Origin: Gymnopus androsaceus JB14
Lineage: Eukaryota; Basidiomycota; Agaricomycetes; Agaricales; Omphalotaceae
Assembly: GCA_009733575.1 (NCBI GenBank)
Contig: ML769725.1
Location: forward strand, 1 to 64,000
Direction: 5' to 3'
Length of the DNA stretch: 64,000 bases
The translations under genes were made by a program, and so were the position numbers. This document shows positions 56,292-64,000 of this stretch, in pieces. The number at the start of each line of letters is the position of its first letter. Positions within the stretch are counted from its first letter, which is position 1. The notes beneath the pieces are model-generated. The model was not told where the DNA came from. It ran no database searches and saw only the letters and a program-made list of their open reading frames with translations.

Positions 56292-57373
56292 TGTGAGACC
56301 CCAGTGCACAAAACGGATCTTGAACCAACGTATCCTGAATGTCTCACACCTAGATGTAGGTGGAGACCAAATGCGACCACCCGGGGTAACCATGCCGTAA
56401 GGTGGGTCTGGACAGTAGTATGAGTGTTGTACGGAACAGTACAAGCCTCAGAGGTGCAAGGTACGGGCCACCCGCTGGTGTAATCAGGAGGAAGTGTGTG
56501 GTATTGTGGTCCAACAACCAGAAATGAGTAGGAGCGGATGGAATATGGGTGAAGGGGTGGTCCAAAAGGGTGTAATAAGTCCAAATATGGATAATGCGGA
56601 TGGAATACAGCAAATGCGGATGGAAATAGCGTGAGAGTGGGTGGAATAGGGTGAAAGCGGGTGGAAATAGCGTGGGAGCGGACGGAATAGTGCAAAAGCG
56701 GACAGAAATAGTGTGGGAGTGGATGGAATAGGGTGAAAGTGGATGGGAATAGTGTGAGAGCAGATGGAATAGCGTGAGAGTGAATGGAAATAGCGTGGGA
56801 GCGGACAGAATTGAGCAAAAGCGGATGGTTCCAGAGGTTCTAGAGGTAGCAAAATCCAAATAGGAAGCTCCCGAGGAGCTTTGGTTGTAAAGTTGTAAAC
56901 AGAGATAAAAGACAGTGAGCTCTGGATGTAGATTTGGTATCTATGGACAGAGCCTCGCAGTTGATGCAGATGACAGTGAGCCTTCGAATGGAGCTCGGAA
57001 GGCACAACTGGTTAGAACAGATAGAAATAGAGAGACAGAGACAGAGACAGAAGTAAAAAGGGATTGATTCAATAACAATGGTAATAACAGACTAGGGTGC
57101 ATAGACTTGGGGTGTCTACTTATATACTGTAGGGTGGCTGTGTAAGTTGTCGGGAGGGCCTGATGGATGGTTATCAAGTGCGGGAGGCACCCGGGAGGCA
57201 GGATAAGTGGTAATCACATGTAGAAAGTGCCTGGCAGGCAGGATAAATAGTAAATAAGCATGGAAAGTGCCCGCAATGTAGGTAATGAGTGCGGGAAGTA
57301 TCCGTGGATGGTCAGGAAGCATGGGAAACATCAGCGGGTGGATATTGGATGAGAAATGAGCTAAGGCCTGACA
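56292..57373. mobile_element. Solo LTR (1082 bp) of another retroelement
   Basis: TGTGAGACCCC...GGCCTGACA with a perfect 5-bp duplication ATGGC (56287-56291 and 57374-57378). Degenerate repeats of GTGGAATAGGGTGAAAGCGG lie at 56520-56830. A TATA-like TATATACTG is near 57119. Excision rejoins the gypsy frame (LSAAWHHEEFDHL). Long minus-strand frames here are products of the repeats. Confidence 0.9.
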
Positions 57374-58680
57374 ATGGCACCATGAAGAATTTGACCACTT
57401 GGATGAAAATGCCAAAGAAGTACTTGGTGTGCACTTATCCAAAGTGTTTGGAACCAAGAGTGGTATAGAAAGTTTGCAGTCATTAAAGTATGATGTAGTG
57501 ACTGCTGATGAGTTGAAGAGAAAGGATAGAGGTTCATATAAAAGTAACATGGAGCAAGGGAGCTAGGTGTATGCTGCTAATATGCAGATGCATGCATGAC
57601 TACCAGAAAGACAAGTATGATCCTTTGGGAGTGTTTAAGTACAAACCAGTAGCAGTGAAGGTCAGACCCATAGTTGGGGAGACACCAGAGAAGTACAGGA
57701 TAGAGAGGCATATTACAGGTGATCCTTTGGTAACTATGCCTAAGTTGACTCCAAATCCACCAGAATTTGAGCCAACAGGGAGATATACTCAAGAAAGGAA
57801 AGAAATCATTGATAAAGTTCACAATGAGGACTTTCTATGGCCAGAAAAGAGAAAACTGATGCACCATTTTATGATGTTACATGAGAAGTCTTTTGCATGA
57901 ACAGCAGCAGAGAGAGGAAAATTCAAAGAAGAGTTCTTTCCACCAGTTCAAATGCCAGTGATTCCACACATACCTTGGGTTGAGAAAAATATTCCAATTC
58001 CACCAGGTATTTTTGAAGAAGTGTGTAGAATTATTAAAGAAAAGATAGAAGCAGAAGTTTATGAGCCATCCAACTTGTCTTACAGAAGTAGATGGTTCTG
58101 TGTAGTAAAGAAAGATGGAAAGAGTTTGAGAATAGTGCATAGTTTGAAAAGACTGAATGCTGTTACTATACAACACTCAGGAGTTCCACCAGCAGCAGAG
58201 GAACTTGCAGATAGGTTCAGTGGGAGAGCATGTGGGGCAGTTTTTGACTTGTTTGTGGGCTATGACAATAGGTTATTAGCTGTAGTATCAAGGGATATGT
58301 CAACATTTCAAACTCCATATGGCCCAATGAGACTTGTGAAGTTACCTATGGGATGATGTGAATTACATAGAGAGAGAGGAGATCCTTGATTGGACTCAGC
58401 CATATATTGATGATGTACCAGTTAGGGGACTAGAAACAAGATATGAGTTACCAGGAGGAGGATACCAGACTATTGCAGAAAATAGTGGTATCAGGAGATT
58501 TGTCTGGGAGCATTTTCAAAATGTGAACAGAGTAGTGCAGAGAATGTATTATGCAGGTGGCACCTTTTCAGGATTGAAAGCTGTCATTTGTGCTGCAGAG
58601 TTTCTAGTAGTTGGACATTTGTGCACCTACCAAGGTTGCAGGATTTCGAGAGAGAGAGGGCAGCAATCATATTAAATTGG
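57374..58680 (+). pseudogene. Gypsy reverse transcriptase
   Basis: The upstream linker (HLDENAKEVLGVHLSKVFGT) and pre-RT region (KYKPVAVKVRPIVGE, EFEPTGRYTQERKEIIDKVH) lead to NIPIPPGIFEEVCRI. The fingers are YRSRWFCVVKKDGKSLRIVH, and the palm carries TFQTPYGPMRLVKLPMG. The active site is PYIDDVPVRG, with YIDD at 58403-58414. A small deletion of about nine codons removes the conserved stretch between LPMG and DDVNYI near 58352. TGA at 57898 replaces a likely Trp. Confidence 0.93.
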
Positions 58681-58691
58681 CCACCTTGTAA

Positions 58692-59492
58692 TAGAGGTGG
58701 GCACCAATATGTACTCAAGTATATTCGTCATTTGTGTCACAAATATTTACTTAAACAATCAACTATTTATACTTGGATAAATACTCAAGTATCTTCAGTT
58801 ATAAACACTTGAGTAACGAATATACACGAATACTAGTATTTCAGGACAAATACTCGAATATACTTGCTACCCAGAAAAGTAACCGGAATTTTTTGTGCCA
58901 GGCTGGCCGGCAAAAATTCCAGTTACTTTTCCGGGTAGCCAGTATTCATTGAAAAAATTATATTCAAAAAAATTATAATTGACTTATGTACTTAGCTGTT
59001 TAAGTACATTTATGGATAAATAAACTTAGTATAAGTTTTGGAACATTGTTTAGATAGGTATATACATGTATGGTTAGGTTAATGTAACAAAATCCATATG
59101 GCTTAGTGGTTGTAAGTGGTTGTCGGCGCCAACTCTGGATTAAGGTCAGGCCTTCCGACAATAGCTAACCAGCTGAGTTCAATTCCCGGACATGCCAAAA
59201 TTGTATAAATGTATTGTAGCCATTTTAATACATATTGAGTAGTAATAGTGAACTTATAAGTACTTTTAAGTTGTTATTTCTATGCCCAAGTTGAATATTA
59301 GCTATCTACAAGTATTTGTGAATATTCACGATTAAATGACCACGGATATTTGTGGTTCTGAAACAGATATTTCCACTCGAGTAAACATTCGTGTCACGAA
59401 TATATTCGTCAAAAAAATTACTCTATTCACGAATAATGAACACCAAATATCCATGAATATTTGCAAATATTCGCTATTCGTGCCCATCTCTA
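58692..59492. mobile_element. hAT MITE copy 3 (801 bp), inside gypsy pol
   Basis: TAGAGGTGGGC...GCCCATCTCTA with the 8-bp duplication CCTTGTAA (58684-58691 and 59493-59500). Orientation is opposite to copies 1 and 2. Excision rejoins NWPPC to KDLTEVRGFLGT. Confidence 0.95.
59095..59195 (+). other. tRNA-like stretch in hAT MITE
   Basis: A-box TGGCTTAGTGG at 59099-59109 and B-box-like GAGTTCAATTCCC at 59175-59187, 76 bases apart. All three copies of this MITE share it. The T-arm is partly pairable, but no full cloverleaf is apparent. Confidence 0.55.
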
Positions 59493-59500
59493 CCTTGTAA

Positions 59501-60437
59501 AGATCTTACAGAAGTTAGGGGATTTCTGGGGACTGCAGGTCTTGTTCGTATATTCATTAAGTATTATGCAGAGATTGCACAACCATTGCAGAAACTCACC
59601 AAGAAAGAAGTTATTTTTGTGTGGGGACCAGATCAAGAAGCTTCAATGGCAGAATTGAAGGAAGCAGTTAGAAACAGTGGTGCAATTAGGCCACTGAAGT
59701 ACAATGCAAACAGTTGGGTGATTCTAGTTGTGGATACATCCTACATAGCAGTTGGATTTTATATTTGTCAACTGGTTCCATAAAATCCTAAGAGGTGGAT
59801 TTATTCCAGATTTGGTTCCATTACCTTGAATGAAAGGGAAGCAAAGTACTCCCAACCAAAGAGAGAGTTGTATGGGTTGTTCAGAGCACTTAAAGCTTGC
59901 CATTATTGGATTTTTGGAGTTAGAAACTTAAAGTAGAGACAGATGCTAAATACATCAAGGAGATGTTACAGCACCCAGATATGATGCCCAATGCTACAAT
60001 CAACAGATGGATTGAATCAATTTTACTGTTTCAATTTAAGTTGCATCATGTACCAGGGAGAGTCATGGGAGCTGATGGTTTGTCTAGAGAGAGACAGATA
60101 GAGTGGGATGAAAAATATGAAGTCCTACAGGAAGGATTCCTGATGAGCCTTATGACTTGGAGAACTTCATAGAAGATATAGATACTAGAGGAGGTTTTGT
60201 ACAAGAGGTACCTAGTGATGGTTCTATGTTTTGGACTTTAATGGAGGAGTCTTTACCAGAATCTGAAGGAGCATTTATTGAAGATCTTGAAGTTGCTGTG
60301 GAAAGGGAAACCAATTTACACAACTCAGAGATTTACAGTCAATATCTTTCAAGTGAGAGTAGATCACCCAGTCCTGTTACTCCACCTAAGGAGATAGAAA
60401 CATTGGACTATGAAGAAAACATTGCACTGAGAGTGCT
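59501..60437 (+). pseudogene. Gypsy RNase H and connection
   Basis: TAGLVRIFIKYYAEIAQPL and EVIFVWGPDQEASMAELKEA (connection) precede RNase H: LVVDTSYIAVGFYICQ, then SITLNEREAKYSQPKREL and LQHPDMMPNATINRWIESIL, with HHVPGRVMGADGLSRER. TAA at 59782 and a shift near 59930 break it. An acidic linker runs to 60437. Confidence 0.9.
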
Positions 60438-61112
60438 TTGAAAACAGATAAGACTGTAGAAGTTATTAGAAGCTGGTTAGGAGATACCTCAAAAAGACCA
60501 GTAGGATATGAGGATAAGTTTAGATTCAAGAATTTCCTTAGAGTTGCTAGGAATTATTTCTTGAGAGATGACAAGTTGTTCAAGAGAAGTGCAGATGGTA
60601 TTCACAAGTTGGTGGTGCCAAAAGAGAAGAGAACTCATATGATGAAGGCTGCTCATGATGGCCTTGGTCATAGGATGTTCTATGCAACAAGGTCTTTGTT
60701 AAGTCAAAGATTTTGGTGGCCAAGTTTAGAGAGTGATGTGTATGAATATGTAAAATCATGTCATATATATCAAACTTGTCAGAAAGTGAAGGTTAGAATA
60801 CCTCCAGTAGTGACTAGGACACCTTCAATTTTCCAAGTAATGCACATGGACATAATGATGATGCCAACTTCTAATGGTTGCAGATATCTGGTTCATGGAA
60901 GGTGTGCTTTAACTGCTTGGATGGAAGGGAAACCTTTGAAGAAAGAGGCTGGAAGAACTATTAGGCAGTGGTTATGGGAAGAGATAATTTGTATGTGGGG
61001 AAGCCTTTGTGAAATTGTCACTGACAATGGATCTGCTTTTCTTGCAGCACTAAGTTGGCTAAAAGAAAAGTATGGCATTAACCATATCAGGATTTCTCCT
61101 TACAATTCCTGA
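60438..61112 (+). pseudogene. Gypsy integrase, truncated
   Basis: The zinc-binding region is visible (HDGLGHRMFYATRSLLSQ, then SCHIYQTCQ). The core has the first Asp in QVMHMDIMMMPTSNG and the second in CEIVTDNGSAFLAAL. The frame ends at TGA 61110-61112 after HIRISPYNS, just before the segment that would carry the catalytic Glu. The C-terminal domain and 3' LTR are missing. Confidence 0.9.
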
Positions 61113-61220
61113 GGCCTTCAAAACAGTTGATTCTTCAATTCTCCACTAAAGGAGGAGTTAGACTTTGAAGATCAAAAGAATATAAATTACTTGCTTGATT
61201 TTTGCAGTCAATAAATAGCG

Positions 61221-62975
61221 TCAAGTAAGGACAGAAATTTTTGCAATTTGTGGCACCATCTCCTGGTAGTACTCTGTTACAACTTCATAAAGAAGGAGGA
61301 AGGATGGATCCAAGGAATGCTCTGACATCTTTGCGGTTTTGATCAAGTTGGATACATGTACACTGACAATCATTTCGTCCCAGTGAGATTGTGCAAAGAC
61401 AGCGCACTTTTCACAGTCACTAGAAGCGAGGCTGAAAACCTCGTTATGTGTCAGGAGATCACAAGCCTCCGCTGCTTGAAGAAAAGGTTTGATTCCACTG
61501 AAATCCATTGAATTGAAGGAACATTTTCTCTATCCATGAAACACAAAAAGAAATAGCTGATTGATCCCAGCGCAGCACACAACGTCCTGTGGATGTATAC
61601 TCCCAAGACAGGAAGTCAGTCTTCTGCTTCCAGCCAAGTCTCTTTGTGAGTTTCATGTTCTTGTTTTGTTCTATCTGTTTATGCTATATTTTCAGTCCAA
61701 CGTGCAGCATGAACTTCTAAGCAGTTTGATCACAACCAGCTGATAAGACAGTCGTGCACTAGAACTACTGAATAATCAATCTGATTGTCATACCATCTAT
61801 GCTTCTTGCAATAGTTGTAGTCCATTAGCTTTGGTGAAGCAAGGTTAGATGGCGAGTAGTTGGACAATGTAAACTTCTTTTCTTTCAACCCACTGCCAAG
61901 CAAATCATTGAAGTCTCCTGCAACTGGAAGAACCAGTGAATGTTCTCGGCTTGGGGAGGCTTCCAGAAACCATGTTCCAAGGACCAAAGCAAGGTCTTTG
62001 CTTCATGCTTGAGTCTCTCAAGCCTTTCCCAGAACTAAAGATGAGCAAGCAGAGTATCCTGGTGAAAAAGGGATCCAATAATGCTGTTTTTTCTGCATTC
62101 CCCATCCAGTGCGACCCATGCACTCCCAACCTGGATGAGATCTGGGTTCTGGGGAATAGTAATGGATGCACAGGCGTGAAAGTTGCACTGGGTAGGAGCA
62201 GTGAACAAACTGTTAGCTAAAGTATTGATAAATGAAATTGAAACTGCTAGATATATGAGGAATGGAAAACGGAAAACTCAGTCACACACACTAGATGCCT
62301 TGTTCTTGTTTGTTCCATCATTCTCTGTCGACTGAATGATAGTGCTGATAAGAGCTGAAGAACCACCTACATAGATGAGAAATTAGATCTGTTTGCAAGT
62401 AAGTTTCAAATCATACCTTTTGAACAAGTAATCTTTTTTCATGGATCAGCCCATCCAGCAACAACCACCTTGGGATGTGAAGTTTGTATATGCGCCCTGA
62501 TTACAGGATCCTGAGCAACAGTTCGTGCTAAAGTAACTGTTGGTATGATATCTTAAGGCAGGGGATAAAACTCACCTCTAGTCCAACAACTTTTCCTCTT
62601 CCTTGGATTCATTGAGTCTTCTGTCTCAACCTCTCCCAAGGCATGGCAGAGAGGATGGGTTTGTACGTGAGCTTCCCAAAGAGACTGCCAATCCTGGCAT
62701 GCTTTGACAAGCTGGTCATTCCCATAGGGTATATCAGACAACATATCTGAATTCCACAGCTTTTTAACCTCTTCCAGCATCAACATTCTTGGATTCTGTT
62801 CATATTTCTTGTTAATGTCGTTGCCAGTCCAGCCTGGCCCAAGATCCCAAGGTTTGGCCTGGATTTGGGGCCAATTTTCATCAACCAATGAAAACGCTGA
62901 AAGAAACTTGTCCCTATCAATTTGAGCCACTGTATCAATGGGAGCTTGAGCAATCATACCCAAGCAATGCTCCAT
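61221..62975 (-). pseudogene. Unrecognised multi-exon gene remnant
   Basis: The ATG at 62975 opens MEHCLGMIAQAPIDTVAQID and the frame reaches KSCWTR at a GTGAGT donor (about 62572). Later exons encode LARTVAQDPVIRAHIQTSHP, GGSSALISTIIQSTENDG, and CNFHACASITIPQNPDL followed by RLERLKHEAKTLLWSLEHGF. The last are DFSGIKPFLQAAEACDLL and HWDEMIVSVHVSNLIKTA, to the stop at 61221. A TAG near 62035 and a TGA near 61893 break it. Introns are ~40-60 bp. No catalytic motif is recognised; it could be a transposon-borne or host gene. Confidence 0.5.
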
Positions 62976-64000
62976 GAGAGTTCAGGCCTTTGTGTTGAGA
63001 TAAGCTTCTGCATTTGTCATGGCAAACACATTGAGATTGGTTGAAAAACTGGCTGATCTTTTGCCTCTGCCTTGCTCACTCAGAGGGAGATGATAAGGTT
63101 AGCCAAAACTCGGACCAGAGGTCCATAAATTAAGCGGATCATGAAGTGCTGTACTGTACAGGAACACCAGTAGCTAATGGTGGTACAGGTACACTAATTA
63201 GAAAGAGAAACAGATAACAGATATGTGAAATAGAGGGAGAGGAGGGAGGGTGACGAAAAAATGCGCAGATCCTGCTAGATCTGCTCGGATATCGGTTAGT
63301 ACAATGTGGAAAGCTTATCAGGCATGATCTGCGCACCAAGAGCCCTGATATCTAGTGATCTAACAAGCAGGAAAGCGGAATGTGCACTGGATGTGTTTAG
63401 ATCTGGCTAGATGTGTTGTGGGCTCTGTTCAGTGACAAGATCAAGGTAAAAAATGCGAAGCCATACCAGATCCTTGTATCTGAGATACTGTAAACTCGAA
63501 GCTAGTAGTCTGTACAGATGTAAGGATGTGCTGGGAAGTGAAGTTAGAGCTATCAGAGCTGTGGAGAGCGGACAACCAGCCTTACCCAACACTGAGAGAG
63601 ATGATGGGGAAAGGAAGCAAGGAGCACAAGGAGTCAGGACGCCTCAGGGCATTCTCACACAGGCCTCTGTTCGGAACTCCGGCACCTGGATGAGACTGAG
63701 GGCATCTGACCATAGCCCCATGACCTGGCTGATGATATAACTCAAAAAAGCGAGTTGAGCATGTCCCTAGAATGGAACATAGCGTGCCAACCACGATAGC
63801 TATTAACAAGCTACTTGCGCGCAAATGACCGTGACGGTACGCTGGAAATATGGACTGAACACAGTAACGCTATAATCAACGGAAGGCATTGAATAAGAGC
63901 GAAATAACTAAGTTGCTCAGAATTTGGAGTTGAGCAAGTTGTGATACATTGCTGCGATGCACCATAGATACTGAAGATAGAAGCATGGTTGGTAAGCCAA
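62976..64000. other. No confident gene
   Basis: No supported frame. Positions 63270-63480 repeat GATCTGCTCGGAT/AGATCTGGCTAGAT-like phrases. Part may be an LTR, but I could not find paired ends. Confidence 0.35.

Larger units (their letters stand above)
51420..61112 (+). mobile_element. Ty3/gypsy retrotransposon with four nested insertions, 3'-truncated
   Basis: A partial 5' LTR (to about 51655) is followed by gag, protease, reverse transcriptase, RNase H and integrase, in that order, the gypsy arrangement. Insertions sit at 52950-53496, 55261-56062, 56292-57373 and 58692-59492. Net of these it is about 6.5 kb. Integrase stops short of its final catalytic Glu and no 3' LTR is found. Several stops fit TGG-to-TGA or CGA-to-TGA changes. 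Confidence 0.93.

Noticed and set aside
56276..56859. Long overlapping minus-strand frames of 169-180 codons rich in His/Ser/Pro
   Set aside because: They lie wholly within the solo LTR and its GTGGAATAGGG repeats; all minus frames there are open because of repeat composition.
59095..59195. Functional tRNA gene
   Set aside because: A- and B-box motifs are present but acceptor and anticodon arms do not pair convincingly, and the copies lie inside MITEs.
63139..63824. Possible genes in the right-hand kilobase
   Set aside because: Frames are short, overlap on both strands and have no recognisable motif.

Overview
The window looks like heterochromatin-type, repeat-dense DNA from a filamentous basidiomycete, probably an Agaricomycete. 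The evidence is GT-AG introns of about 50 bp, Ty1/copia and Ty3/gypsy polyproteins of the kind I recall from mushrooms, an Ngaro-type tyrosine-recombinase retroelement, hAT transposases with short introns, an OrsD-like zinc-finger ORF and an Ulp1-like peptidase. The species cannot be named. I see no intact housekeeping gene, rRNA or CRISPR. Almost every coding stretch is a transposon relic or an unrecognised gene broken by stops, frameshifts or insertions.

Layout. 239-8647: a foldback element made of inverted satellite-like arrays, carrying two 0.39 kb MITEs and a complete but dead copia element (2864-7996, TSD GTATA). 8965-10881: a basidiomycete repeat-type ORF split by a small palindromic TIR element. 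14962-28188: one LTR element (208 bp LTRs, TSD ACTTG, minus strand) split by a 9.4 kb hAT transposon (16939-26381, TSD GACTGAAT). The hAT holds a transposase relic, a copia fragment, a minisatellite, an assembly gap and an unrecognised gene cut in two by an inversion between two TIR elements. 30695-32516: a 5'-truncated Ngaro element with an intact recombinase ORF. 32.5-43.4 kb: gene fragments, several cut by TIR elements, plus hAT and mariner MITEs. 44073-50006: two near-identical inverted copies of another TIR element around an Ulp1-like gene. 51420-61112: a Ty3/gypsy element interrupted by four younger insertions. 61.2-63.0 kb: a minus-strand multi-exon gene remnant.

How the parts relate. 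The elements form a stratigraphy. For at least seven insertions, removing the element plus one target duplication in silico rejoins an open frame, so insertion order and exact termini can be read directly. Two families of TIR elements (CATCAG... and CATCTG...) share a 2-bp target duplication of varied sequence. The best candidate for something undescribed is the 3.8 kb LTR element at 14962-16938 plus 26390-28188. It has no recognisable reverse transcriptase, encodes one long ORF with 60-residue repeats, and its internal DNA is an almost continuous chain of short hairpins.
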